From Manduca sexta (Eukaryota > Arthropoda > Insecta > Lepidoptera > Sphingidae): a DNA stretch of 64,000 bases. Shown one piece after another: positions 11,787 to 24,331 of the stretch; positions within the stretch are counted from its first letter, which is position 1; each line of letters begins with the position of its first letter. A model generated the notes under the pieces. The model had not been told where the DNA came from. It saw only the letters and a program-made list of their open reading frames with translations, and made no database searches. The DNA is taken from contig NC_051123.1 of NCBI RefSeq assembly GCF_014839805.1, positions 2,028,727-2,092,726 on the forward strand, written 5' to 3'. A program made the translations under genes and the position numbers.

Positions 11787-12261
11787 CTGGCAGTACACCC
11801 TTATTAGCCAGGATCGGTGGGATGAATTGTTTATTGACGACGACGAGTAAACTCGCCTGATGGTTATCACCACGGTTAGTAACTCCAGAAATAATAGCAT
11901 CACCAACCAAATTGAAATTCTTTCGATCGAATTTTAAAAACAAGCAGCACAACGTGGTACTAATTGTAGTAGTAGTTGGTACCCATCATCACTTTTTTTT
12001 TAATAATATTGCGAGCAATATTGAGACAAAATGCCTTTACTAGAAACCAACAACATTAACATAAACATTTAACTTCCAAATGTATTTAGACTACTCAATC
12101 GAAGCCGCGGCCTCGGCGGCCCATTTTACTAACTATAATACTCATAATTTAGAGTGGAGTTTCCTAAACTAAAAAATACTTTGTAGAAGATCTCCTTTCC
12201 TTTAATGTAAACCGCTGCAAAGGACTATTCCTGCTGAACAGAAATTTCTAGATAAACTCAC
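11787..12261. other. Rilpl intron 2
   Basis: 475 bp between exons 3 and 2; no recognised repeat. The exon 3 frame happens to stay open into it up to 11952. Confidence 0.6.
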
Positions 12262-12379
12262 CGTCCGCGGGTGCGTTGATGGTCCGCCGTAGGCGTTTGT
12301 TCTCCTCCTGAAGCCTGGCCACCGCTGTGACCAGCTCTGCTGACTCCGTCCGCCATTGTTCTTCGATTGCTTCTATTTC
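12262..12379 (-). CDS. Rilpl: RILP-like protein, coding exon 2
   Basis: Internal exon, 118 bp: 39 codons plus one base. It is bounded by a TTTTTATAG acceptor and a GTGAGT donor. It enters in phase 0 from exon 1 across an 11.3-kb intron and leaves in phase 1. It encodes EIEAIEEQWRTES and then VARLQEENKRLRR, the conserved coiled-coil segment after the RH1 domain in RILPL proteins. It is too short to appear as a free-standing open frame; it was recognised from splice sites, local GC rise and fit to exon 1. Confidence 0.85.
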
Positions 12380-12855
12380 CTATAAAAAGAAAAACTGTTT
12401 TATATACCTTTGAATGGTCTAGCGATTTTGTCACTTATAGCTACACATGAAAAGAAGAAAAACTAAAAAAATATATTGATATTTGGATACTAGATGATAT
12501 TGAAATTATATGACGTAATATTAATTTGTAAAAGAAAAATCGTTCAAATAATATAGAAATTAATCCTTAATCCATATCTCCGAATTCATCACGGAAATTG
12601 ACTAATCAGAGTAAGGTTTAAGTGTTTGGTTTATTTTCTGGATCGATAAAAATACTTTATTGATTTCGGCTAAGCACAATTACATATTTACATTTCAATC
12701 AGCATAATACCATAATACCCGTCATAATACTGGAAAGAGTCAAAGGACGCAACATCCGTCTACAATATTTAAATAATTGGAGAATATATTATGCTTAATA
12801 CCAATTCTAGTGTATTATGTTCCCATGTTAGAAAAAATATATCCATTCAAGAACA

Positions 12856-13094
12856 TCAACATTCAAGGCTTGGCCATCTGGAGCGCATGGGAGAAGATGG
12901 GAACGTAATGGTGCATATCTGAGTCGACCAACAAGCCGCCGGCCGGTGGGACGTTCCAGAAACCTCTGGAGCGATTTGGTGGAAGGTGACCTGCACCAAC
13001 TTCAAGCCAGTAACTGGCAAGAACTGGCACAGCACAGGAACAGCTGGAGGACTCTCGTTTCGGAATCCAAGGCCGCTGAGCCAACGCAGTAAGT
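12856..13094 (+). mobile_element. 5-prime-truncated LINE, reverse transcriptase C-terminus
   Basis: Plus-strand frame ends with RRPVGRSRNLWSDLVEGDL, then NWQELAQHRNSWRTLVSE, and a TAA at the extreme 3-prime end; this is the C-terminal tail typical of RTE/CR1-like LINE proteins. Flanked by an exact 11-bp target-site duplication ATTCAAGAACA at 12845-12855 and 13095-13105. The 3-prime UTR is only a few bases, with no poly-A. Confidence 0.8.
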
Positions 13095-13554
13095 ATTCAA
13101 GAACAATCACTCCAAGAGAAAAATATCTTTCTAGAACATCGTAGAACACGTACAAGTGCAAATACTCATACATACCGCGAAACAATACATACATTTCAAA
13201 TAAACAATTACTTTTGCAGTTTTGCATGATTGTTTTCAAAGCGTGACTCAATTTCAAGGTCTCGCTCATACTTTTAGATCATTCGAGATATATTGTCTGA
13301 AAATTTAAAGGGAAAGTTGTTTGTTGGCTCGCAGAATATTGTTATGTTTTTGGTTCAAACGTCGGCTTCAGAATATCTTCATTTTCAATGAAAAGGGGGG
13401 GAATCGAGCAAGTATGCAAAGAATAAATATCACTTCAAAGGAATAATCGATGTGTAATAATCTATTTGATAGAATAAATGTAGACAAACAACTTTAGGCT
13501 GTACTGGTAGTTGATATTTAATTATTCATTTTAATAATTAATAAATTAATTAAT

Positions 13555-13885
13555 AAGCGGCGATAGGCTAGTTGGGTGTGGAACGGACTGCCAAGACGAA
13601 TGTCCGCAGGTTCAAATCCCAAGGGCACAACTCTGACTTTTCTAAAATCATGTGTGTATTCTTTGTGAATTTATCGTTTGCTTCAACGGTGAAGGAAGAC
13701 ATCGTGAGGAAACCTGCACATCTGAGAAGTTCTCTATAGGAATTTCGAAGATGTGTGAAGTCTACCAATCCGCACTAGGCCAGCGTGGTGGACGAAGGCC
13801 TAATCCCTCTCAGTAGTAGAGGAGGCCCGTGATCAGCAATGGGCAATTATATAATACAGGGCTGATATTATTATATTATATATGG
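13555..13885 (+). mobile_element. Family A SINE, copy 2
   Basis: Full-length copy with GGTTCAAATCC and an ATT-rich tail; the A box is slightly changed (TAGGCTAGTTGG). Target duplication unclear in AT-rich flanks. Confidence 0.88.
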
Positions 13886-14154
13886 CCCAGTATGCCTACC
13901 CCTTCGGGAAAAAAAACATGATGTGTGTTTTGTTATGTTTTAAAAACACACTGAAATTCTAATTCGAACTGTTTCTATTTCAATATCCCAAAACATTGTA
14001 TTCATCAAACACATAAGTATGTAAATTGTTATCGTAGATAACGCGATGTATAAACATAATTCAACAACGAAAATGTTGTTTATGATAACAAAAACACTCA
14101 AACAATGCCATGAATGAATAATATATTCTTCCATTACGTAATTTACCTCACACT

Positions 14155-14660
14155 TGTAATGTTGCGTTTACACTTGGCAAGTTTTGACAAGACGTGTCCA
14201 CAAGCAGGCGTGTGAACGGGGTGTTCGGCTTGGCCTGCGTCAGCTTGTCGCAGATCTGGGCTGGTGTGCGTTTTGAAGACAGATCAAAAGAAGCTTGCAA
14301 GCGTTTGCTGCGTGTATACAGGTGGTCTGTCATATGTGAGAGTCCGCCTGGGTAGGTACCACTGCAATGTCTATTTCTGCAGTTTGAAGTCACTGTTGTG
14401 TTCCGGTTTGAAGGAAATTGTAGCCAGTAACTACTGGAGATAAGACTTAACATCTCATGTCTCAGGTTGGCGAGCGCAGTGGAATACCAAACAATACTTT
14501 GTAATTCAAGGTGTTGGATGGTCTTTCCACTGTTTATGGGACAAACTCGTGTCGCCATTCAAAATAATAAAAAAGAAATGTGAATGGCATCCAAGCGTTT
14601 GTAATCGCTTCGTGCTTGTGGAAGTCTGCCAAGCCTCAACACGCGTGTAAACGTAACGTA
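14155..14660. mobile_element. Inverted-end element interrupted by family B copy 4
   Basis: GCGTTTACACTTGGCAAG near 14163 and its imperfect inverse near 14625-14658 suggest the ends of a MITE. Between them a plus-strand family B copy (14325-14575) runs from GGTGGTCTGTCATATGTGAG to a decayed AATAATAAAAAAG tail. The frame on the minus strand here is not a gene. Confidence 0.5.
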
Positions 14661-14993
14661 AGAATATTATAAATTCACAGACTATTATTCTCGTGCTTGC
14701 TATTTTCTCAACGATTCAATTTTACCAAGCGTAAAATGGACTTATCCATCGCTTGGTTATGTAAAATATATTTGCATACAATGTACATTCTTAAACTTTG
14801 TAAGTATGACTATAAAATAATGTATTTCTTAAAATTACTGTTATATTACAATTCTAAATTAACTACATAGTACTTTTAATACAGGACTAGCTTTTAGCTG
14901 CGGCTCCGCCCGCGTGAAACCTATAGCACTCAAGAGTAATGTATCTTCATATTAGTGAAAAAAGTCATAATCGGTTTAGCAGTTCCCAAGATT

Positions 14994-15183
14994 CATCCTT
15001 TTCAGCCGGGAACCGTCCACTGTTGGACATAGGCCTTTCCCATTAAGCGCCATAGGGATCGGTTCTGGGCCGCCCTCGTCCATCGGACTCCGGCGACTCT
15101 CACCAGGTCCTCGGTCCATCTCGTAGAGGGCCTGCCTACGCTGCGTCTTCCGGTTCGTGGTCGCCACTCCAGAACTTTTCCGC
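14994..15183 (-). mobile_element. 5-prime-truncated RTE-like LINE fragment
   Basis: The minus strand encodes RSVGRPSTRWTEDLVRVAG and then LWRLMGKAYVQQWTVPG and a stop at 15002-15004. This is the RTE-type C-terminus. An exact 9-bp duplication CCCAAGATT (14985-14993 and 15184-15192) flanks it. The host sequence (14880-14984) is itself a repeat beginning ACTAGCTTTTAGCTGCGG. Confidence 0.8.
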
Positions 15184-15856
15184 CCCAAGATTAGCGTTTT
15201 TAAACGAACAAACTCTTTAGCTTTATATTATCATAGATATAGAAGATACTTATATAACGGAAGTACTATTTCCCAATTTTAGTTTACAACCAACTCCAAA
15301 AAGATAACCTTCTTAAATTATGGCAAATAACAAAATAAAAAACAAACCGTCCAGTACATGGGACCCGACATATATGGGTACAACAACTCTGTCTACCCAA
15401 AAAAAAGGAGCGAGGTATAAAGCTATGCATGTGATAATTGGACTACCCTGTCATTCAGTGTCACATTCATGTTACTGTTTGTATAAAAAAACCTTTAAAA
15501 GGCTTCCATTCACAATGAGGGGAACATTAAACCGGCAGACGTCCTAATCCCGACTTTATTGAACTCGGGACGCGTATTACGTATCCCGCTTTATAAAACT
15601 AACGTATATATAGCATCACGCTATTCCCCGTTTTCTAGGGTATGCAGAGGAGTATCACAACCATACCGCTAGCTATTGAAGTCATATAAAACGAGACAAG
15701 ATTATGGGTATTAATCAGGTATAATACTTAAAAAAAACTCAATTTTTTTTGCCTAAACCGGGGATCAAATCTGAGACTCCAGCGTGATTACGTGTATGCA
15801 ATACAACTACAACACAAAGGCAATCTATTTTATAAACTCTACATGCAGGGTAATTT

Positions 15857-16100
15857 TGCTGGTGGTAAGATATATTTCATATCCGCCCGGATAGAGACCA
15901 CCGTACACAAGGTGTTAAAACCCGCCATACTGGCCCACGTATGTCGCGTTCCGGGATCAGCCTGTGTATATCCGGTACCAACAGGCCGGCAAAATTGTGT
16001 AGACTGTCGAGGGGTAATCATTTTCAGTCGAGATTCTATTGGACCCCACTCCACTTACCATCAGGTGCAGTAGTCACTTTGCCTGCACGTATAAAAAAAA
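15857..16100 (+). repeat. Family C repeat, copy 3
   Basis: Near-complete, from GCTGGTGGTAAGATATA to GCACGTATAAAAAAAATA. Overlapping open frames on both strands are repeat sequence. Confidence 0.82.
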
Positions 16101-16404
16101 TATAACAACACAATTCCATATCAGACTATTTCTGAAAAAGAAAATTGACACGTCGATGTTATTTTCACAGCAAACTAAAAGAAAGGCATTTTAGTATCGC
16201 ATTTGGGTTTTTCCTGGCACACTAAGATAAAAGGAAGGTGAATCCTGCATCAAATTCGACAGTAAATATTCCGTCAATGTCGACCGTACGTTATCATTTC
16301 AAGAAAGCGTGTACCAGCATAATAAGCAAATGACAGTTATGATAACTCTAGTCGGGCAACAATGTGTGGGTTTATTAATAAATTTATTTTTAATGTTTTT
16401 TAAC

Positions 16405-16605
16405 TCGATTTGATGATTCCTTCCTAAATGAATTTCGACCACGGCGGCCAATCTCAACGGAGGTCAACCGAGTATGCAGGAGATATTATAGTATACAAGT
16501 GTGTGCACAGGTATGCTTTCTGTTCCTTCACTCTCATAGTCCGGTGAGACGACAGACATGATTGGAGACAGATCAGGCGCAGAACCAACGTTTACGTGCT
16601 TTAAA
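16405..16605 (+). repeat. Family D repeat, copy 2
   Basis: GATGATTCCTTCCTAAATG, CACGGCGGCCAATCTCAACG, ATAGTCCGGTGAGACG, then decays. Confidence 0.78.
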
Positions 16606-16635
16606 CGTGATTTATCTAAGACTAATATATCTTTA

Positions 16636-16961
16636 TAAGCGGCGATAGCCTAGTTGGGTGTGGAACGGACTGCCAAGACGAATGTCCGCAGGTTCAAATA
16701 CCAAGGGCACACACTTCTGACTCTTCTAAAAACATGTGTATATTCTTTATGAATTTATTGTTCGCTTTAACGGTGAAGTAAAACATCGTGAGGAAACCTG
16801 CACATCTGAGAAGTTCTCTATAGTAATTTCAAAGGTGTGTGAAGTCTACCAATCTGCACTAGGCCAGCGTGGTGGACTAAGGCCTAATCCCTCTTAGTAG
16901 TAGAGGTGGCCCGTGTTCAGCAGTGGGCAAGTATATAATACAGGGCTGATATTATTATTAT
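16636..16961 (+). mobile_element. Family A SINE, copy 3
   Basis: Full-length copy; the B box has decayed to GGTTCAAATACC. Exact 13-bp duplication TAATATATCTTTA at 16623-16635 and 16962-16974. Confidence 0.9.
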
Positions 16962-17189
16962 TAATATATCTTTAAAGGTTGTTTTTTTATATCTATAGAT
17001 CCATTATTACATTTCCGATTAGTCAGACCTCGGATCTCTGACGCCATTCGATCGGATACGGCGGATACTCGTTAGGAAGCCGGTATCCGTTTCATCTCTA
17101 CAATCTTCCGCACGACAAGAGAAAATATTTCCTTATATAAGTAGGAAACATTCTGATTATGATATTTCGATATGACAGGTACCATACTA

Positions 17190-17412
17190 ATATTATAAAT
17201 ACGTAAGTTTGTGAGGATTAATGTATGGATATATGGATGTATGTTTGTTCCTCTTTCACGAAAAAACTACTGAACGGATTTAGATGAAACTTTACAGTAA
17301 TATTGGTTATACATCAGAATATCACATAGGCTACAATTTATAATGATTTTGTGTAATTTGGTCATAATATATACACATATCAAGTAAGTCGGAAAAAAAA
17401 TATTCCGGAAAA
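17190..17412 (+). repeat. Family F (RTE-like tail), copy 1
   Basis: ACTAATATTATAAATACG, AAAAAACTACTGAACGGATT, TACATCAGAATATCACATAG; truncated at its end by family B copy 5. Confidence 0.78.
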
Positions 17413-17562
17413 CTCCTGGCGATGGCGAGCGCAGTGGAATACCAAACAATACTGTAATTCAAGGTGTTAGATGGTGTTTCTAATGTTTATGGGTGGTCGT
17501 ATCGCTTACCATCAGACGAACGGCAAGCTCGTCTCGTCATTCAAAGCAATAAAAAAAGACAG
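17413..17562 (+). repeat. Family B repeat, copy 5, inserted in an RTE-like tail
   Basis: Starts GATGGCGAGCGCAGTGGAAT directly after GGAAAACTCCTGGC of a family F repeat and ends AAAGCAATAAAAAAAG. Confidence 0.75.
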
Positions 17563-18249
17563 AAAAGGGAACTTTGTTTTATAATATGTATAGATTCAAT
17601 AATACGTATGTGTGTCATGACATTTGTCGTTTGATATGTTAGAGTATGGCTTATAATACCTGATTACAATTATAGCTATTACTAAATCCATTTTCGGAAT
17701 GGCCTTGTGTGAAAGTAAATGGCAATGGTGTTCTAGTATTCCTTGGAAAGTGGCACGACAGGAAATTAATTACAAGTACTATCTCGTTGTTTCATCTCGG
17801 TGAAAATACTTTAGCTATGCGAGACGACCATCTCCCAGTTCTGACAAGTAATAACTTCGTATTCCCGCATTTATTATTTTGATGCATTTTTGTCAACATT
17901 ACCTTTATAGTCCTTATTTATTCCCTCATCCTCATGTTATTAAAATAACATAATTATAATATATTTTTCTTCGACATAGATATGTTTTTAGAATCATTTC
18001 CTCGATTTGAGAACGCAGTTATGTCTAAAGATTGCAATGCGAGTTGATTTATAGTAATAAATTATTTTTAAATTATATAATTCAAATTTCAATAATTGTA
18101 ATCAGTAAGTTATTTTTGTTAACTTGTATTCATTTGTATCTATTTCTGTTCACTTTCTTCTAGTATTAGCTTTTGTTGGAAACTTTGTTAAATTTTATTT
18201 TTGTTGTGTATATTCAGTTTTAATTATTTTGTGAGTTTCCTAAATCTAT

Positions 18250-18486
18250 AAAATTGAATTCCCATTTGACTTGGTCAACGCATCACGCGTGAACGGACAA
18301 CCCTAATTCTATTTTGTTGTGTTAATTGTTGTCAGAAAGTTCTTATGAAAGAAAAAAATAAGGAAATTTAACGAACATTAGAAAATTTAAGAAAACGACA
18401 ATATTATTTTACATAACTGTCAGTGATTGACAGAATGCGTGTCCCAATTCATAGTTAAGACAGGACAACGTCTCGGGTCAGCTAGT
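18250..18486 (+). repeat. Family G repeat, copy 1
   Basis: ACTTGGTCAACGCATCACGC to GACAACGTCTCGGGTCAGCT, an AT-rich middle with GTCAGTGATTGACAGAATGC. Flanks TA-rich. Confidence 0.72.
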
Positions 18487-18656
18487 ACTAAATAAATAAA
18501 TCGCTATTTTAATCCCAAGAACATTTGGTCCTATAATAGATATACTAAACAAGATAATGGAGGATTATCATCATGTGACTTAGATTAGTCAGATTATTAA
18601 ATTAGACAATATTGTTAGCGTAATGATTTCTTATATTTACGCGAATGTAATACATT

Positions 18657-18779
18657 AAAATTAAACTATTTTTCGGATTTTATCGCGGTTTTAATTACGG
18701 AATGCAAACTCTTCGAAACGTCGGGAGAAAAACTAAAATAATTAAAATGGCGATAAAATCCGGAAAATAGTTCAATTTT
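18657..18779. repeat. Inverted-repeat element with 41-bp arms
   Basis: The arms at 18657-18697 and 18739-18779 are near-perfect inverted copies (CGGATTTTATCGC against GCGATAAAATCCGG). The centre has CTTCGAAACGTCGGGAG, a block also found near 20610, 27385 and 31498. Confidence 0.75.
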
Positions 18780-18839
18780 AATATTGTTAGCGTTTATCGT
18801 TTTGATTTCACGTGACAGTCTAGATTAGTAAGTGTACTG

Positions 18840-18990
18840 TGCTTGTAATGTTGCAAGAAAACACGACACGACTCCGTGATTGTGATTGGTTGAGAACAAG
18901 AAAACACGACACGACTCCGTGATTGTGATTGGTTGAGATGCTAACACGTGACTAACGCATTGATCTCTCGACCAATCACAAACATCGAAA
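18840..18990. repeat. Family M palindromic repeat, copy 1, with 42-bp duplication
   Basis: GATTGGTTGAGATGCTAACACG and CTCGACCAATCACAAACAT face each other. Within it a 42-bp block is exactly repeated in tandem (18854-18895 and 18897-18938, one base between). Confidence 0.7.
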
Positions 18991-20206
18991 TACAACGACT
19001 TACGCGTTTATTTGGGACTCATGTGTCAAGTTATTGTTTATGACTTATTGTTATGCCTGGCTTTCGAGTTTTAGACGTTATCTACATAATAGAGAGTTAT
19101 ACCTATCAAACTTATATGTAAATTAAATTAAAAATAATGATAATGTAAGTACATTTTTGTTTATGACGAGACACTATTAGCACGAAAATAACTACATTGT
19201 AAGCAAAAAAAATATTCGGCTTTATAAATGAATTAATTTAAAAAATCCATCTTTCTTTTTTATTTGGACTTTGACTTACATCGCAATGATTCTAACTTCG
19301 GCCTAATATAACAATATACCACCTATTATTCTAAATTGATAACGCTTTACAATATCTAGCTAACGGTTTGACAAACAAAACGCTAATATATCAATCATGA
19401 CGATATCATTATAGTAACGAGAAAATGTTGATTACACCGAGTTCGATAAAAACACAATTGTGCCATGCAAATGTGAATTTAATGGCCTCTGTAGAATCGG
19501 GAGAAGCATTGAATGTCAATCAATTTTGACAAGAATGCTTGACCATTTGCAGCATACGTAATTCCTTTTATTGAGACTGTTGATTGAATTTTATTGTCCG
19601 AACACAATTCTTGATATTGTTTATTTTTAAAATGCACACAGGAGACTTTAAAAGCATGTTTCTGTCATTCAGTTAATATAAGAATTTAGTTGTTCTGTTG
19701 ATAGCGCTGGAGAAGACGGAGCATTTCCCTCTCCATTCTTTACATAACATACACAAGGCAGTCAACAACATTTTTGCAAGACATTTGAAAAGACTACGCA
19801 TCAAACCAACTCTTCTGTTATACCTCTATAATAGACAAGTATTAGTAAATCTCAGCTTATTTAAACTATAATAAAACTATGCAATTATATTTCTAATCTA
19901 CAGCAAGAAAGTACGTCAAGCAATATTGTCAAACATGCTGTTACTTGTAAAGCCAACATAATTGCTTTTATGTTTATATTACATATACTAAACTGTGATT
20001 GAGCGATAACGCAATATAATTGCAACGATCTGCTCTCTTTCCTTTATGGGTAGATAGTGACTGGCCAAATTGTTTGATAAGATATTGAATTCTGTTATAA
20101 AACGCGGCAATATCAGGAAAGAATGTGACATAATTATGACAATTGCTACGTCTCGCGTTGGTCGAGATTCTACGCTGCGTATTTAGCAACAAATGTGTTG
20201 GCAAAT

Positions 20207-20392
20207 TGACCTGCACCTTATGGTAATTGGAGTGGAGTCTAATGTCGACTAAAAAGAGATGATTCCTGACCGCTTAACACAATTATACCTCTGTTGGAAA
20301 ACTGATATACATAAACTGATCCTAGAGTTTGACGCACTAACCTGGGCCACTATGGCGGGTTTTACACCTTGCGTACAACTGTATATACTTTG
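20207..20392 (-). repeat. Family C repeat, copy 4
   Basis: Minus-strand copy: GGAGTGGAGTCTAATGTCG, then CACTATGGCGGGTTTTACAC. Confidence 0.75.
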
Positions 20393-20884
20393 CCATATCG
20401 AAAACTATTATCCCTTATGAATAAACACACATCTAGCTAATAGAACCACGCTATTACAAATCTTGTGTACAGTATAAATCATTTTCCTCGATAGATGTAT
20501 AAATATTTCACAGTAATCCGACGTTGACTGATATTTTAGTACACTAAGAAACTATCTTAGGGCAAAATCCGGATTCGAACTTTTTGAATGCACCACGAAA
20601 GATAAGGTCTTCGAAACGTTGGGAGAAAACTATAATTTTAAACACCGCGATAAATTCCGTAAAATTGTTTTATCATAATAAATCAATATGCAAAGAAATC
20701 CCATAATTATCTTGAACCGATGGCGAACTTAGCGGAAAATGACGTCATAGATGACATCCTTCCTACCTATGAAATATAAGGCTTGTTCAAATGAATGTTA
20801 TATTCGACACCGTTGGGTGAAAGAAAAATAATAGACAGTTCAATAGTCGCCTAAGAACACCAAAATATATTCCGACCCATGATT

Positions 20885-21015
20885 AGGGGGCGAGCCTATC
20901 GCCATATCGGCCACTAATTCCTGACTCCGGGCTGATACGAGTAAAAACATCCAATATTAGTTTCACTGGGGATCGAACGCGAGACTTCAGCACTGCCGTA
21001 TTGTAATATAACCAC
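20885..21015 (-). repeat. Family E SINE, copy 1 (head region)
   Basis: Plus-strand reading has ACTCCGGGCTGATACGAG and GGGGATCGAACGCGAGACTT, the inverse of a tRNA-like B box, so the SINE lies on the minus strand. Confidence 0.6.
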
Positions 21016-23657
21016 GCCAATGAGGCAGTCTAAATGCAAGTATATTACTCATTAAATTCCTTATCACAACCTTCACCTAGGTACATAAACTGATTTCTAC
21101 TGATTCAATTTCAACAGGTCTACGCACACAATACACAAGTGTAATAAATATCTATAGTCATGCGCAGTACATTCAGGAAATAGGCAATTTAGATATGCGT
21201 TTGTAACTAACTGAGCCAGCTTTGTCTGAGACGTTATCCCCAGTCTATACATGCTAAAGAAAGATTTTTTTTGCAATGAATATATCAAAAATATTTATGA
21301 CACATTTTATTTACAACTATGGACTATTCTGAACTGACTTTAAATATATTTAACAAACAAATCTAATTTTTTTTTGGCTTCATTGTAGCTATGGTTTAGT
21401 GAGGGGAAATCCACGGAAAATGTCAACCATTTGCAATAGTTTTGGGCTAAATCAAATTCATTCAAACTCACACAACAGATGATAACATGAAGAATATCTC
21501 TAGGTCATTGTTGGGAAGTTTATATTTCTTTAAAACAATGCTTATCTAACTTTCAATAAATAATGCATGACACTATTTTATCTCACATTTGTTTACTATA
21601 AGAAAGATGTCAGTGACATTGGTAACTATTAAATTAATAGCTTTTTATTTGTGACTTACCCACGCTTTACAGGAAGTAAATGCAATCTGTGTTTATAAGT
21701 TAATATATATCGGCAATAAGAATGAATGGAGGGCGACAGTGAAACAGAAAGACTGCAAAATTAACATTTAACCTTACATAATGTATGTCTAGTTTGTCTA
21801 TCAACATCTCAAAACATCAGAGCAATTTAAAAAGTACTTTCACTAGCAATCGCCTTAATATCTTTAATTATAGGTTTTATTCTCTTAAATAAGAAATTCA
21901 ATAAAATACAAAGTACCGTAATGTATAGTCTGTAATGTTTAGAAAATAATGAATGTTCTGACATACTTTCTTGCATTACAGATTACCTATTAAAATGATA
22001 TGCGGTTAGTTTCAAAACTATTTGAAACATTAAAATGTCTGAGCAATCATTGGTTTGAGAAACCGACAAATACTTGTGTTTTAGTCATCACAGAAATTAC
22101 TAGAATGGATATTTTATAAACCAATAAATTTTATGACCATTTATATTAGTAAAAAAATCATAAACCAATACCAAAGTTTTATATTTAATACATATTGGTT
22201 AATAAATCTTAAATAGTATTTATTTAAATATGTAATTGGTAATATAGAGTGCAAATTGAGGTCTACAAATAGTTGATAATTAAAATGCTGTCAAAAAGTG
22301 ATAAAAGCAAGTGAAAGTCACACATTTCATAACAGACGGACGGTGAAAGCTCTTTATGACATAACATTAGATAGTATCAGTTAATTTACACCATTATTGC
22401 AATGTCCATTAGGGCCATTTTAAATTTTTATTTCTTGTTAACTAACTTTATTGTTTAGAGTGTTTAACTAATCAGTTTTTTTTTACTCATAACTTAGTGC
22501 CTGGAAATAGGATTATAGTGCCAAGTTAAACATTTAGTTTTTTAGTTATACTTTGATTATTACAAGTGTTATGTTAGGAATCTTACAAAACACATATGAC
22601 AATAAATTTCATATTTGAATATACTTTACGACTACCCTATGATGTTATGGATACAAACCAGTGTTCAATATTAAAGAATTATACCAATTATCAGTAGATA
22701 TTCTGTATAAAAATTTGCCTATTTATGTTTATTTAAGATAATTGATAATATCATGACCATGTCGCTCTGTTTTTCCACATTGGTTATCATCACTTAAATT
22801 CACATATTTATGAATTAAATAAATTATTTTACAACAGTCAAAGATGTTGCAAATGTATTGATTGGATTATAATTTATATGATTATTGTTCTATAGTTCTT
22901 ACATTACTTCTGGTTATTTCTTTTAAGGAAATCTTACAGAGTTTTAACTTTATAAATAACATAGTGTAGGTAACAATTAATTAGCTAATTACATGTATTC
23001 TATGAAATACTAAATAGCGGTTGAAAGGTATCTAAATATACTGTATCTATACCTACCTAGAACCTATATAGTTCTCAGCAGGAAGCTTTTATGGGTAAAT
23101 ATAGCTACATAAACCTGTTTTATGTAAACCAAAATTAAATTACGAAGTTACACACACTATTTTTGATCCTATCTTCATAAATTATAGGCAACATTTTGTA
23201 ATCTATGTTACAATATTCTTAATGAGATTAAACTCAATAATGCAACGGAGCTCATTGTTATATCAACAAAAAGAAACACGGCTAATTGTAATTAAACTGT
23301 ACAGATTCCTGATACATAATCACGAATGTATTGTACAGAATTATAATAAAACCATATCTTTAAGATCATACCTGTGTTAAATTGGCCTGAAGCTATGACA
23401 CATCACTTGCAAGCAGACACTGGCCACACAGTGACAGAACAAAAAAAAACAACTCATAAAAAGCAATTATTGTAACATGAACAACATTTTGCACACTTGT
23501 GTCACGTCGTGCAACTAACCGCTGCATTCTTTTGCAACTGCATTCAATGCATTCGGATGACGAAATTGCACACTATTCGCGCATTCGACTAAGTATCTAT
23601 TAAACACGCAATATATACTAATAAGTACCAATTTACCTAACAGTGACCTCTACTTAC

Positions 23658-23957
23658 TTTTTCGAAGCGCTGTCTGTATTCCGCCTTCTCGATCTTGTCG
23701 TTTTCCAGCTGCGATATCTTCGCTGTAAGCTCCTGCAGCGCTTGATTCTCTTTCTCATTCCTAACGGCCAGATTCTCCAGCAACTCTAGCGCGTTTATCA
23801 CCTTCGGCAGAAGCGCTGTTACGGCGTCAGGGCCGTATTTCTCGATAATTATCTCACATTCCTTGCCAATGTCCGATGCTAAGTCGTATACGTCAACGAC
23901 GGTGACGTCGTCTTCGAAATCCTGCATCTTGGCGGAGAAACGCCTACGGTACGGCAT
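23658..23957 (-). CDS. Rilpl: RILP-like protein (Rab effector), coding exon 1
   Basis: First coding exon of a RILP-like gene, encoding 100 residues. Family members bind Rab GTPases on lysosomes, endosomes or the ciliary base and link them to motors. The protein carries the RH1 signature (VDVYDLASDIGKE around residues 21-33, then YGPDAV and LLPKVINALELLENL), followed from about residue 65 by a Glu/Lys/Gln-rich coiled coil (KENQALQEL, EKAEYRQRFEK). The exon ends after an intact codon at a GTAAGT donor, and exon 2 continues in phase with EIEAIEEQW, the expected RILPL continuation. Two starts are possible: ATG at 23957 (chosen, longest) and ATG at 23927, which begins MQDFEDD just before the domain and may be the true start. 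It lies head to head with rabphilin exon 1, about 2.2 kb away. RILPL identity is by motif recognition; a JIP3/4-type RH1 protein is the main alternative. Confidence 0.85.
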
Positions 23958-24331
23958 TAATATCACTTTGTTTTCACTTCACAGCCGTATATAAAAATAA
24001 AATGTTACACTAAATACACCTTTCGCAGATGCGCCATCATTACTGAAAAGTGAAATGTCAAAATCTGGACAGTTAAATAGGGTTGCCGACTGAGTTATAC
24101 GAATCGATTGTATGTATCGATGAATAGTAAAAAAAAATCGATTATTGTATATTGTGAATATTAAAATGAAATTCATATATTTCTAGATTTATTTCACCCA
24201 ATCGTTTTATATTACCGAAAAAAATCAAATATAAAAAACTTATCTCTATCAGCATAATATTGTCATGTTTTAATTGGATATAAAACGTTTAAACAAAATA
24301 TTAGATACGTTTATTGTATTGTAAATTTTAA

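Larger units (their letters stand above)
12380..23657. other. Rilpl intron 1
   Basis: 11.3 kb with SINEs, LINE fragments, family B, C, E, F, G, M and N repeats as listed. Stretches with nothing recognisable: 13106-13554, 13936-14154, 14661-14879, 15193-15856, 16101-16404, 17563-18249, 18991-20206 and, longest, 21016-23657, which is AT-rich and repeat-poor. A further GTTTCGAAG-type repeat fragment lies at 20575-20680. Confidence 0.5.

Noticed and set aside
12856..13269. A 137-codon minus-strand frame.
   Set aside because: It is the antisense shadow of the plus-strand LINE protein fragment.
14148..14558. A 136-codon minus-strand frame.
   Set aside because: It covers family B repeat sequence also present at seven other sites.
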